The position numbers and the translations under genes are program-made. From Saccharothrix deserti (GTDB lineage: Bacteria; Actinomycetota; Actinomycetes; Mycobacteriales; Pseudonocardiaceae), in the NCBI RefSeq assembly GCF_009769385.1, contig NZ_VKAB01000026.1:62001-126000 (forward strand): a DNA stretch of 64,000 nt, read 5' to 3'. The notes below the pieces were generated by a model that saw nothing but the letters and a program-made list of their open reading frames with translations, made no database searches and was not told the DNA's origin. Numbering within the stretch: position 1 is the first letter of the stretch; each line of letters opens with the position of its first letter. Shown here piece after piece: positions 56,493 to 64,000 of the stretch.

Positions 56493-57038
56493 ATGAGGAA
56501 GATCGTCGCCTGGTTGTTCATCACGCTGGACGGAGTCGTGGAGTCACCGGAGAAGTGGGTGATGTACAACGACGAGCTCGGCGAGACCATCGGCGCGGAA
56601 GCGGACGCGGCGGACACCCTGCTCCTCGGTCGCCGCACCTACGAGGTGTTCGCCGCCTCGTGGCCACAGCGCACGATCGAGGACGACCCGCTCGCGGACT
56701 GGATGAACAACACCCCCAAGCTGGTCGCGTCGACCACGCTGGACGACTCCCCCGACTGGCGGAACTCGACCGTCATCAAGGGTGACGTCGCCAAGGAGCT
56801 GCACGCGCTCAAATCGCAGCCGGGCAAGAACATCCTCGTGAACGGCAGCCCGACGCTCGTCCAGTGGCTGCTGCACCACAACCTCCTGGACGAACTGCGC
56901 CTGTTCCAGCACCCGATCGTCGCCGGCGGCGGCAAGCGACTGTTCACCGACAGCGGCAACAGGGTGAAGCTGACCCTGTCCCACTCCCGCGCCCTCTCCA
57001 ACGGCGTCCTCGACCTCGCCTACGCGCCCACCGCCTGA
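56493..57038 (+). CDS. Dihydrofolate reductase-like (RibD C-terminal) protein
   Basis: The product has 181 residues. RibD_C/DHFR fold: KIVAWLFITLDGVVESPEKW at the N-terminus, TLLLGRRTYEVFAASWPQRT, ILVNGSPTLVQWLLHHNLLD and HPIVAGGGKRLFTD. Proteins of this type are called dihydrofolate reductase family but few have a known substrate. Stand-alone gene. Confidence 0.9.
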   Translation: MRKIVAWLFITLDGVVESPEKWVMYNDELGETIGAEADAADTLLLGRRTYEVFAASWPQRTIEDDPLADWMNNTPKLVASTTLDDSPDWRNSTVIKGDVAKELHALKSQPGKNILVNGSPTLVQWLLHHNLLDELRLFQHPIVAGGGKRLFTDSGNRVKLTLSHSRALSNGVLDLAYAPTA

Positions 57039-57128
57039 CAAAAACGGAGCCAGAATCCCGATCGGGTGATCGCGCCCCGGTCAGGGGATTCTCCATCGGG
57101 CACCACGTGGTGTTCCTAGCCTCCGCCC

Positions 57129-59642
57129 GTGCCTGAAAAGCCCGACACCGCCGTCACGCTCACTCATCGGGCGATCGGCCTGCGCACCAGAGACCCGCAC
57201 GCGGCTCGCGAACTGCTGGGCGTGGCGCTTGCCCAGGACGCCGAGTACGAACCGGCCTGGCGCTGGCTCGCCGAACTGGTCACCGACGACGCCGAGCGCC
57301 TGTTCTGCCTGGACAAGGCGTACGCGATCAAAGCCGACCCGGCCACCGACCGGGCCCGACGCGCACTGCGCGGCGTCCAGCCGACCGCGCCCCACGAGGC
57401 GCGCGACGTGGTCGAGCCGCCCCGCCCGCAGCCCGTGGCGCCACCCGCCAGACGCCGCCGCTCACCCAAGGCCCTGATCGCGATCGGCGCCGTGACGCTC
57501 GTCGCGCTGACCACCATCGGCGTGTGGACCGCGACCGGCACCGCGGGCAACGAGCCCGTGCACGTCGCCCTGGTCGCGGGCATGACCGGACGCGACCCGG
57601 CCGCCGCCGCCCACCTCGAACGCGGCGTGCGGATGCGCCTGGACAACCTCAACGCGGACGGCGGCGTCAACGGCCACCCGGTGGAACTCCTCGTCTACGA
57701 CGACGCCGACCAGCCCGACCGGGCGAAGCGGATCGCCGAGGAGATCGTCCGCGACGACAAGGCGCTGTACGTCATCGGCCACGGCGTCACGGTGACCTCC
57801 CTCGCCGCCGCCCCGATCTACCGGGCGGCCGGCATACCCGCCGTCACCCCTTCCGCCAGCGGAGCCGGCATCACCGACGGCAGCGAGTGGTACTTCCGCA
57901 GCATGTTCGGCGACCGCACCCAGGGTGACTTCCTCGCCGTCTACGCCTCCCGGGTGCTCGGCGCCGACAAGGTGGCGGTGGTCTACGACGACACCGAGTC
58001 CGGCCGCTCCGCACAGGCCGCGTTCACCGACTCGTTCAGCCGCTTCGGCCAGGTCGTCGCCGCGCTACCCGTCGCCGACGACCCGCGAGCCGCGGTCGAC
58101 CAGGTGAAGGCCCTCACCCCCGGCACGCCGATCCTGCTCGCCACCGAGGAGCGCAACGGCGTCCCCCTGGTGAAGGGTCTGCGCGGCGCGGGGGTCGACG
58201 CGCCGATCCTGGGCACCGCCACCCTGGGCACCACCTCGTTCCACGACGCCCTGGGCGATGCGACGCGCGACCTGCACCTGGCGACCCCGATGGCGGATGA
58301 CTCGCTGTCCGGCCCCGCGCTGACCTGGGCCGAGAACTACCAGCAGCGGTACGGGGAACGCCCGCGCTGGCACGCCGCGACCGCCCGGCAGGCGCTCAAC
58401 GTCGGCCTGCACGTGATCACCGCCAACGGCATCGGCCTCGCCCCGGCGAACCGCGCCGACGACCGCAAACGCCTGCGCGACGGACTCGCGGCGTTGAAGG
58501 ACAAGAAGAACGCGTTCCCGGCGCTCCTCGGCCCGCTGTACTTCTCCGCCAACGGCTCCGCCCAGATGCCGGTGTCGTTCGTGACCAGCGACGGCTCCCG
58601 ACTGGTCTCGGCGCCCGTCCAGCTGACGATCTACGAACCGCCGTCGGAGCAGGCGCTGAACGCCGCGCTGGCGGACGGCAGCGTGATCGCGATCGGCGAC
58701 CGGTACCTGACCCGCCGCCAGGTGGTGGCCACCGGCATCAACCTGAACGAGGTCCGCGACCTGGACACCCGGGACGGCACCTACTTCGTGGACTTCTTCC
58801 TGTGGCTCAAGTACACCGGCCCGCACACCGCCGCGGACGTCCAGTTCGTCAACGCCGTCAAGCCCGACCTCGAGCTCGGCGAACCGCTGCGCGACGTCAC
58901 CGGCCCGGACGGCACCTACCGGCTGTACCGGGTGGCCGACCGGTTCAAGAGCGGCTTCGAGTTCCGCAGCTTCCCGTTCGACCGCCAGCACCTCAGGGTG
59001 GTGCTCCAGAACCGCACCGAGACCGCCGACCAGGTCGTGTACGTGACGGACAAGGAGATCCTGGACCAGCCGTCCGAACACCACCTGCGCAGCGGCGCGG
59101 ACGGCGACGCCACCATCAACGCCATCCCCAACTGGCTGACCACCTCGGCCCGGTTCTTCCAGCGGACCGTCGGCAGCAGCGACGCCCTCGGCGACGGGTC
59201 GGCGGCCGGCACCGCCGAAGGCATCTACTACAGCCAGTACACGGGCGAGGTGGAGATCGTCCGCGACACGCTGCCGTTCCTGCTGAAGAACCTGCTGCCG
59301 TTGGTGCTGCTGATCTGCGTCACGTACCTGTCGCTGTTCTTCAAGGCCTCCGACGGCACCGCGCCGGTGTCCATGGGCATCACCGCGATCCTCAGCACGG
59401 CCGTGCTGCTGAACAACGTGACCTCGCAGTTGCCGTCGGTCAGCTACACGGTGGCGCTGGAGTGGGGCTACTACGCGTTCATCCTGCTCGCCGTCGGCTG
59501 CGTGCTGATCGCCATGCTGCGCAAGCGAATGGCCACGCTCCAACGCGACGACGCGGAACGGCGACTGTCCAGGGCGGCCCGCATCGGCTACCCGGTCTAC
59601 CTGCTCGGGGTCCTGGCGACGTACCTCGTGCTGTTCGCCTAG
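57129..59642 (+). CDS. Periplasmic-binding domain fused to a pentameric ligand-gated channel
   Basis: The product has 837 residues from GTG 57129. Residues ~1-105 are cytoplasmic and TPR-like; ~114-134 form one membrane helix; ~143-505 are a type I periplasmic-binding domain like LivJ/ANF receptors (HVALVAGMTGRDPAAAAHLE, GVNGHPVELLVYDDADQPDR, KVAVVYDDTESGRSAQAAF). ~530-712 match the beta-sandwich of Cys-loop receptors: FFLWLKYTG, then FRSFPFDRQHLRVVL with the Pro-loop FPFD at 615-618. Four helices follow (718-739, 745-766, 773-797, 816-836): LPFLLKNLLPLVLLICVTYL is typical M1, and MGITAILSTAVLLNNVTSQL then P the pore-lining M2. The membrane order fits an extracellular sensor gating an ion channel. 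It is annotated by homology only; ligand and ion are unknown. It overlaps the convergent gene by 4 bp. Confidence 0.88.
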   Translation: MPEKPDTAVTLTHRAIGLRTRDPHAARELLGVALAQDAEYEPAWRWLAELVTDDAERLFCLDKAYAIKADPATDRARRALRGVQPTAPHEARDVVEPPRPQPVAPPARRRRSPKALIAIGAVTLVALTTIGVWTATGTAGNEPVHVALVAGMTGRDPAAAAHLERGVRMRLDNLNADGGVNGHPVELLVYDDADQPDRAKRIAEEIVRDDKALYVIGHGVTVTSLAAAPIYRAAGIPAVTPSASGAGITDGSEWYFRSMFGDRTQGDFLAVYASRVLGADKVAVVYDDTESGRSAQAAFTDSFSRFGQVVAALPVADDPRAAVDQVKALTPGTPILLATEERNGVPLVKGLRGAGVDAPILGTATLGTTSFHDALGDATRDLHLATPMADDSLSGPALTWAENYQQRYGERPRWHAATARQALNVGLHVITANGIGLAPANRADDRKRLRDGLAALKDKKNAFPALLGPLYFSANGSAQMPVSFVTSDGSRLVSAPVQLTIYEPPSEQALNAALADGSVIAIGDRYLTRRQVVATGINLNEVRDLDTRDGTYFVDFFLWLKYTGPHTAADVQFVNAVKPDLELGEPLRDVTGPDGTYRLYRVADRFKSGFEFRSFPFDRQHLRVVLQNRTETADQVVYVTDKEILDQPSEHHLRSGADGDATINAIPNWLTTSARFFQRTVGSSDALGDGSAAGTAEGIYYSQYTGEVEIVRDTLPFLLKNLLPLVLLICVTYLSLFFKASDGTAPVSMGITAILSTAVLLNNVTSQLPSVSYTVALEWGYYAFILLAVGCVLIAMLRKRMATLQRDDAERRLSRAARIGYPVYLLGVLATYLVLFA

Positions 59643-60046
59643 GAGTCACCGCTCTCGTTGTCCTCTGAGCCCGCCTTGTCGTGGAACCCGGCGTCGTAGT
59701 CCCCCACGTACAGCGCCTTGTCGCACGCGAGCTGCTGGAACAGTTCCCGCAGGTCGCGTGCGACAAGGCCGATCCCGCCTTCGTCCCCGAACACCACGAC
59801 GGGCAGGTCCGCCAGGTTCGCGCGGTCGTCGATCCGCCAGAGCGCGTAGACCGACCCGCCGGCGTTGGCGGTGGCGAAGGAGAGGAAGCTGTCGAGGAAC
59901 TCCGGGTCCTTCGACCACGTGTCGATACCGACGGTGCGGCCGAACTCCGCGAGGTCGAACCCGGTCGAGATGTTCTCCCCGCCGATGCGGTCTTCCAGTT
60001 GCTTGAGCAGGTTCAGCTCCGGGACGGGCGAGTAGGTGTCGCTCAT
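59639..60046 (-). CDS. Hypothetical protein, possibly SUKH/SMI1-like
   Basis: The product has 135 residues, soluble and acidic. The core (FLDSFLSFATANAGGSVYAL, WRIDDRANLADLPVVVFGDE, GIGLVARDLRELFQQLACDK) resembles SMI1/KNR4 (SUKH) proteins, which include immunity proteins, but is shorter than most. The stop overlaps the channel gene stop by 4 bp on the other strand. Confidence 0.6.
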   Translation of the reverse strand: MSDTYSPVPELNLLKQLEDRIGGENISTGFDLAEFGRTVGIDTWSKDPEFLDSFLSFATANAGGSVYALWRIDDRANLADLPVVVFGDEGGIGLVARDLRELFQQLACDKALYVGDYDAGFHDKAGSEDNESGDS

Positions 60047-60100
60047 CCGGACATCATCGCGCGGAGCCGATCACACCGTGATCCACTTGTCCGGACCCGT

Positions 60101-60919
60101 TCAGCGAGAACAGCAGGACCCTGCCGGCTCGGACGAGCGCACGGTGTCGCCGCCCTCCGAGGAGGCGGGCAGCGGTCGTGCGTTCTCCTTGGCACGGACG
60201 CCCGACGCCTCCACCTTCGCCAGCCACCCCTCCGCCGGTTCGGCGTCGGCGTACTCGTCGTGCCAGTCCCACCACTCGTACGGCCGGGTCTGCGGATACC
60301 CCTCCGGCGAGTCCTCCCACTCCTCCTGCCGCCCGAGCGCGGTCATGTCGAGGTAGCTCCAGGTGCCGCCCATCACCTCGTCACCGCGGTTGTTGATGAA
60401 GTAGGTGCGGAACACGCGGTCGCCGTCGCGGATGAACGCGTTCGTGCCGTGCCACTCGTCCACACCGAAATCGGCGTCGAACCCGTCGGTCATGCTGTAC
60501 CAGGGCATCGTCCACCCCATCCGCGCCTTCACCCTCTCGATATCCGCCAGCGGCGCGCGCGAGGCGAAGGCGAGGGTGGTGTCGCGGGCGTTCAGGTGGG
60601 CGAGGTGCGCGACCTGGTCGGCCACCATCGAACAGCCCCGGCACGCGTGCTCCGGCCAGCCGAACACGCCGGGCTCGAAGAAGGCGCGGTAGACGATCAG
60701 CTGACGACGGCCCTCGAACAGGTCGAGCAGGCTCACCCGGCCCCTCGGTCCGTCGAACGCGTACTCCTTCTCCACCTCCAGCCACGGCATCCGCCTGCGC
60801 TCGGCGGCCAGCGCGTCCCGGGCGCGGGTCATCTCCTTCTCCTTCACGAGCAGCCGCTCACGCGCTGCCTCCCACTCCTCCGCCGTGACGATCGGGGGTG
60901 TCTTCATCGTGGTTTCCAT
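60101..60919 (-). CDS. DUF899 thioredoxin-like protein
   Basis: The product has 272 residues from ATG 60919, with GGAAGG upstream (a start at 60949 is also open). Thioredoxin-like fold: QLIVYRAFFEPGVFGWPEHA, CRGCSMVADQVAHLAHLNAR, GTNAFIRDGDRVFRTYFINN, WWDWHDEY. The CxxC (CRGC) is kept. It lies downstream of the ArsR/SRPBCC pair on the same strand with a 54-bp gap, so may belong to that unit. Confidence 0.88.
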   Translation of the reverse strand: METTMKTPPIVTAEEWEAARERLLVKEKEMTRARDALAAERRRMPWLEVEKEYAFDGPRGRVSLLDLFEGRRQLIVYRAFFEPGVFGWPEHACRGCSMVADQVAHLAHLNARDTTLAFASRAPLADIERVKARMGWTMPWYSMTDGFDADFGVDEWHGTNAFIRDGDRVFRTYFINNRGDEVMGGTWSYLDMTALGRQEEWEDSPEGYPQTRPYEWWDWHDEYADAEPAEGWLAKVEASGVRAKENARPLPASSEGGDTVRSSEPAGSCCSR

Positions 60920-60973
60920 GTCCACCTTCCAGTTCAGGTCCACGCTCACGCGCGGAGCCGATCGTCGTGCCCG

Positions 60974-61342
60974 TCAGGTTTCGTCGGGTGGGGTTGTCGC
61001 GGACCCGCCCGCGGTCCGGTCGAGGTGGTCCTTCAACGACGCGAGCGGGCCGTCCCAGTCACGGGCCAGCGCGGCCAGGAACTGCTGCGCCACCTGCATG
61101 GGTGCGGAGCGCAGCCGGTACCGCACCCGACGCCGTTCCCCCGGTTCGGCCGTCACCAGACCGGCCTCGGCCAGCAGGGCGAGGTGTTTGGCGATCGCCT
61201 GCCGAGTGATCGGCAGGCGATCCGCCAGGTCCGTGGCCGTCGCCGGACCCCCCGAGGCCAGCGCGGCCAGGATGGCGCGCCGGCTCGGGTCGGCCAGCGC
61301 GGTGAAGACCTGTTCGGCGATCGCCTCGACGTCAGGCGGCAT
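60974..61342 (-). CDS. ArsR-family regulator
   Basis: The product has 122 residues from ATG 61342. Winged HTH (FTALADPSRRAILAALASGG; LPITRQAIAKHLALLAEAGL; VRYRLRSAPMQVAQQFL). No metal-binding cysteines, so of the SRPBCC-linked class. It overlaps the SRPBCC stop by 11 bp and probably binds the double palindrome at 61782-61822. Confidence 0.92.
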   Translation of the reverse strand: MPPDVEAIAEQVFTALADPSRRAILAALASGGPATATDLADRLPITRQAIAKHLALLAEAGLVTAEPGERRRVRYRLRSAPMQVAQQFLAALARDWDGPLASLKDHLDRTAGGSATTPPDET

Positions 61343-61763
61343 CGAGGTAGGCGACCAGTTCGCCCAGCTCACTCGTCCAACCCCGGGTGTTCGCGTCGTA
61401 GGCCTTGCGGTAGTAGTCGTCCGGCAGTTGGGCGAAACCGTTCTCGACCACCGTCAGCCGGGTGCCCTCACCGACCGGTTCGAGCGTGAACTCGACATAG
61501 GTGCGGCGCGGATCGTCCTCGGGCAGCCCGAAGATGGGCCAGCTGAACCCGAACACCGTCGGCTCCTCCACCCGTTCCACCCGCATGTCGACCGTGGGTC
61601 CGTCGGTCCACTTCATCCGGACCGCGCCGCCCGGACGCAGGTCGACCGTCGCCTCGTTGCCGAACCAGGTGCCCAGCCCCTCGGCCGTGGTGAGCGCGGC
61701 CCACACCTTGGCCGGCGGGTGAGCGACCTCCATGGTCCGCTCGATGCGATCGGGAAAACCCAT
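61332..61763 (-). CDS. SRPBCC/AHSA1-like protein
   Basis: The product has 143 residues from ATG 61763 with GGAGG 7 nt upstream. Helix-grip fold: IERTMEVAHPPAKVWAALTT, WFGNEATVDLRPGGAVRMKW, TYVEFTLEPVGEGTRLTVVE and a final helix GWTSELGELVAYLDAA. Ligand unknown. The SRPBCC-ArsR pair is a common actinomycete module. Confidence 0.92.
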   Translation of the reverse strand: MGFPDRIERTMEVAHPPAKVWAALTTAEGLGTWFGNEATVDLRPGGAVRMKWTDGPTVDMRVERVEEPTVFGFSWPIFGLPEDDPRRTYVEFTLEPVGEGTRLTVVENGFAQLPDDYYRKAYDANTRGWTSELGELVAYLDAA

Positions 61764-61781
61764 AACGACCTCCAACGAGTA

Positions 61782-61822
61782 GCAACCGAACGGTTGCCAC
61801 ACTATGGCAACCGTTCGGTTGC
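61782..61822. promoter_or_regulatory. Double 16-bp palindrome, ArsR operator
   Basis: GCAACCGAACGGTTGC (61782-61797) and GCAACCGTTCGGTTGC (61807-61822) are each palindromic and together form a 17-bp perfect inverted repeat around CACTA. Located 19 bp upstream of the SRPBCC start. Confidence 0.75.
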
Positions 61823-61843
61823 GTCAACGGGACGGTTCGACGG

Positions 61844-63172
61844 TCAGTCGACGGACTCGTCCTCCGGACTGCCGGCGGCGAGGGCGGCGAGCACGTCCAA
61901 CGCGGCGGCCAGCGTCGGCGTGGACGCGGAGGCGAGGGCGAGGCGGACGGCGTTCGGCGCGTGGCCGGGTACGACCGCGAACGCCGCGGCGGGCGTGATG
62001 GCGATGCCCCGACGCCCGGCGGCGGCCACGAACGTCTCCGCCCGCCACCGTTCCGGCAACCGCCACCAGCAGTGGTAGGAACCCGGATCGGCACGGATGT
62101 CGAACCCCGCCAGCCGCTCTCGGACGAGCTGCTGCCGTGCCGACGCCAACGCCCGCTTGCGGTCCACTATGGACTCCACGGTGCCGTCGGTGATCCAGCC
62201 GGTGGCCGCCGCGATCGCGAAGTGGCCCGCCGCCCAACCACCTGACCGCGCGGCGGCGGCCACCCGGTCGACCAGGTGCTCGGGCGGCACGGCGAACCCG
62301 ACCGTCAGACCCGGCGCGAGACGCTTGGACAGGCTGTCCACCACGGTCGTGCGCTCCGGCGCGAGCGGCGGCAGGTCGGGACCCAGGAACGCGTAGATGC
62401 CGTCCTCGATCACCTGCACGTCCAGTTCCCGCACGGTGTCGGCGAGTTCGGCCCGCCGCCGCTCGGGCATGGTGGTGCCGAGCGGGTTGTGCAGCGTCGG
62501 CTGGAGGTAGACCACGCGCACGTCGGTGGCCCGGACCGCCTGTGGCACCACGCCCGCGTCGTCCACCGGCAACGGCACGAGCGTGATACCCAGCCTGGTC
62601 GCGATGGCCTTCACCACCGGGTAGGTGACGGCCTCCACACCGAGCCGCCCGCCGACCGGCACCAACGCCGACACGGCCGCCGCGATCGCCTGCCTGCCGT
62701 TGCCGGTGAACAGGATCCGCCGCGGGTCCGGCGCCCACCCGCCCCGCGCCAACGTCCGCGCGGCAGCGGCACGCGCCTCGGCCGTGCCGCGGACACCGAT
62801 CGGCGTGAGCGCCTCACCCAGCCCTTCGCGGACGACCCGTTCGAGCCCCGGCGCCAGCAGCTCCGGCTGATCGGGCAGCACGCAGAAGTTCAGCTCCAGG
62901 TCCACCCGCGCCCCACCCGGTTCGGCCAACGCGGGCTCGACCGGTGGACGCGCGGCACGCACGAACGTCCCGCGCCCGACCTCCCCCACCGCGAGACCAC
63001 GCCGGACCAGCTCGCCGTAGACACGCGCCGCCGTCGACCCGGCGATGCCGTTCCTGCGGGCGAACCGCCGCTGCGGCGGCAGGCGGTCACCCGGCTTGAG
63101 CCGCCCGGCCGCGATGTCCGCGGCGAGCCGGTCTGCGATCACCCGGTAGTCCGGCACGCGAGCACCCCACAT
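61844..63172 (-). CDS. MocR/PdxR-type GntR regulator with aminotransferase domain
   Basis: The product has 442 residues from ATG 63172. GntR winged HTH at ~8-75 (VIADRLAADIAAGRLKPGDR; RRNGIAGSTAARVYGELVRR) and a fold type I aminotransferase domain with PLP Lys in VVDSLSKRLAPGLTVGFAVP and Asn/Asp in LQPTLHNPLGTTMP. Divergent from an alpha/beta hydrolase with direct repeats in the gap, the usual MocR arrangement. Confidence 0.92.
   Translation of the reverse strand: MWGARVPDYRVIADRLAADIAAGRLKPGDRLPPQRRFARRNGIAGSTAARVYGELVRRGLAVGEVGRGTFVRAARPPVEPALAEPGGARVDLELNFCVLPDQPELLAPGLERVVREGLGEALTPIGVRGTAEARAAAARTLARGGWAPDPRRILFTGNGRQAIAAAVSALVPVGGRLGVEAVTYPVVKAIATRLGITLVPLPVDDAGVVPQAVRATDVRVVYLQPTLHNPLGTTMPERRRAELADTVRELDVQVIEDGIYAFLGPDLPPLAPERTTVVDSLSKRLAPGLTVGFAVPPEHLVDRVAAAARSGGWAAGHFAIAAATGWITDGTVESIVDRKRALASARQQLVRERLAGFDIRADPGSYHCWWRLPERWRAETFVAAAGRRGIAITPAAAFAVVPGHAPNAVRLALASASTPTLAAALDVLAALAAGSPEDESVD
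62162..62174. repeat. Interspersed palindrome GTCCACTATGGAC
   Basis: Inside the MocR gene; identical to the copy at 55265-55277. Confidence 0.6.
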
Positions 63173-63203
63173 TGCACCGAGAGCATTGTTTTCATTGCAC
63201 CGA
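63170..63203. promoter_or_regulatory. Direct repeats in the MocR/hydrolase gap
   Basis: CATTGCACCGA occurs at 63170-63180 (covering the MocR start codon) and 63193-63203, 23 bp apart. MocR-type regulators commonly bind direct repeats at their own promoter, so autoregulation and control of the divergent hydrolase are likely. Confidence 0.55.
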
Positions 63204-63252
63204 CGATCGTGGCGTTCCTACGCTTCGGACGTCAACGGCTCCAGGGGGACGC

Positions 63253-64000
63253 ATGCGCGTGAACGACATCGACATCGCCTACGACGACAAGGGCGCCGGG
63301 CTGCCCGTCCTGCTCGTGCACGGCCACCCGTTCGACCGCTCGATGTGGCGGCCACAGGTCGAACAGCTCAGCTCGCGGTACCGGACGATCGCCCCGGACC
63401 TGCGCGGATACGGTGAGACAACGGTCGTGCCCGGCAAGACGCCGCTGAACGTGTTCGCCGACGACCTGATCGGCCTGCTGGACCGCCTCGACCTGGACCG
63501 GGCAGTGCTGTGCGGCCTGTCGATGGGCGGCCAGATCGTCATGGAATTGCACCGCACGCACCCCGAGCGCGTCCACGCCCTGATCCTCGCGGACACCTTC
63601 CCCGAGGCCGAGACACCAGCCGGCCGCGAAGCCCGCCACGCGGCGGCGGAACGCGCGCTCCGCGAAGGCATGGGCCCTTACGCCGACGAGGTGCTGGACA
63701 AGATGATCGCCCCGCGCAACGTCCAGGCCCTCCCCGCCGTAGCCGCTCACGTGCTGCGGATGATGCGCGGCACGTCACCGGAAGGCGCCGCCGCGGCCCT
63801 GCGCGGACGCGCGGAACGCCCCGACTACCTCGACTCCCTGTCCCGCACCACCGTGCCCGCGCTGGTCGTGGTCGGCGAGGACGACGAGTACACGCCGGTC
63901 GACGTGGCCCGGCGGATGCACTCGACCATCCCCGGTTCGACGCTCGCCGTGATCCCCGGCGCGGCCCACCTGCCGAACCTCGAACGGCCGGAGGAGTTCA
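63253..64000 (+). CDS. Alpha/beta hydrolase, 3' end off window
   Basis: About 249 codons from ATG 63253 with GGGGGAC upstream; the stop is beyond the window. Oxyanion region VLLVHGHPFDRSMW, nucleophile elbow LCGLSMGGQIVMELH, Asp in LVVVGEDDEYTPVD and His in IPGAAHLPNLERPEEF, so all catalytic residues are present. Of the 3-oxoadipate enol-lactonase-like type; substrate unknown. Probably controlled by the divergent MocR. Confidence 0.9.
   Translation, partial: MRVNDIDIAYDDKGAGLPVLLVHGHPFDRSMWRPQVEQLSSRYRTIAPDLRGYGETTVVPGKTPLNVFADDLIGLLDRLDLDRAVLCGLSMGGQIVMELHRTHPERVHALILADTFPEAETPAGREARHAAAERALREGMGPYADEVLDKMIAPRNVQALPAVAAHVLRMMRGTSPEGAAAALRGRAERPDYLDSLSRTTVPALVVVGEDDEYTPVDVARRMHSTIPGSTLAVIPGAAHLPNLERPEEF

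Noticed and set aside
57129..59642. Ordinary ABC-transporter substrate-binding lipoprotein
   Set aside because: No lipobox, no transporter genes nearby, and the last 300 residues carry the Pro-loop and four channel helices.
61844..63172. Free-standing aminotransferase
   Set aside because: The N-terminal GntR HTH and divergent target gene identify a MocR regulator.

Overview
The window is chromosomal DNA of a filamentous actinomycete. Base composition is very high in G+C, third codon positions are almost all G or C, GTG starts are common, and genes often overlap by 4 bp (ATGA/GTGA). The gene families (XRE-DUF5753/DUF397 pairs, the small zinc-finger protein beside them, MT0933-like and ferritin-like stress proteins, APH(6)-type kinases) suggest the Pseudonocardiaceae, near Saccharothrix, Lentzea or Actinosynnema. 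That placement is inference from gene content. I saw no rRNA, tRNA, CRISPR array, prophage or intact insertion sequence.

Layout. 0-5.7 kb: a surface beta-helix/polyphosphate-polymerase remnant with its DUF4956 membrane partner, a VOC protein, a DUF397/XRE/zinc-finger locus, and a frameshifted septum-formation lipoprotein. 5.9-8.1 kb: an ECF41 (SigJ-type) sigma factor with its FAD oxidoreductase partner. 8.1-16.2 kb: a stress-signalling island with a SpoIIE phosphatase, a soluble hybrid histidine kinase carrying a long HAMP array, a STAS antagonist, an RsbW-type kinase, and small genes with general-stress (GGGTAT-type) promoters. 16.5-26.4 kb: gene fragments mixed with ordinary genes (CspA, cell-wall peptidase, EamA/LysR pair, pirin, APH, YnfA, methyltransferase, TetR, an FxSxx-like small peptide). 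26.4-31.3 kb: a stand-alone ATP synthase subunit a and a phosphoketolase/acetate kinase operon. 32-36.8 kb: an alkaline-phosphatase-type enzyme and a large DEIH helicase.

36.9-46.7 kb is the most notable metabolic locus. It is a ten-gene, tightly overlapping minus-strand set built around an amino-group carrier protein (LysW-like, ending EDWGE), with LysX-, LysY- and LysZ-like enzymes, a split transketolase, DegT aminotransferases, a LysK-like hydrolase, an SDR and an amino-acid transporter. This is the enzyme set known from vazabitide/azinomycin/ficellomycin-type pathways, in which glutamate is carried on the protein, reduced to the semialdehyde, extended by two carbons, aminated and released. 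Two features look unusual. The kinase (LysZ) and releasing hydrolase (LysK) are fused in one 625-residue protein, and a 202-residue aminotransferase-like protein without a PLP lysine lies directly before the full-length aminotransferase.

47-64 kb holds regulator/enzyme pairs with clear operators (TetR/serine hydrolase, ArsR/SRPBCC, MocR/hydrolase), a duplicated-domain secreted protein, a class V aminotransferase, and an 837-residue protein joining a cytoplasmic repeat domain, a periplasmic-binding domain and a complete Cys-loop (Pro-loop) type pentameric channel module.

A second theme runs through the window. At least eight genes look like family members with the middle removed (VTC/beta-helix, APH, AurF/AsnB, saccharopine-dehydrogenase-like, NB-ARC/TPR, DUF664, acyltransferase/SGNH, S9 peptidase), and three carry frame breaks. 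Either this lineage erodes accessory genes by internal deletion, or the assembly has lost sequence. Reads would decide.
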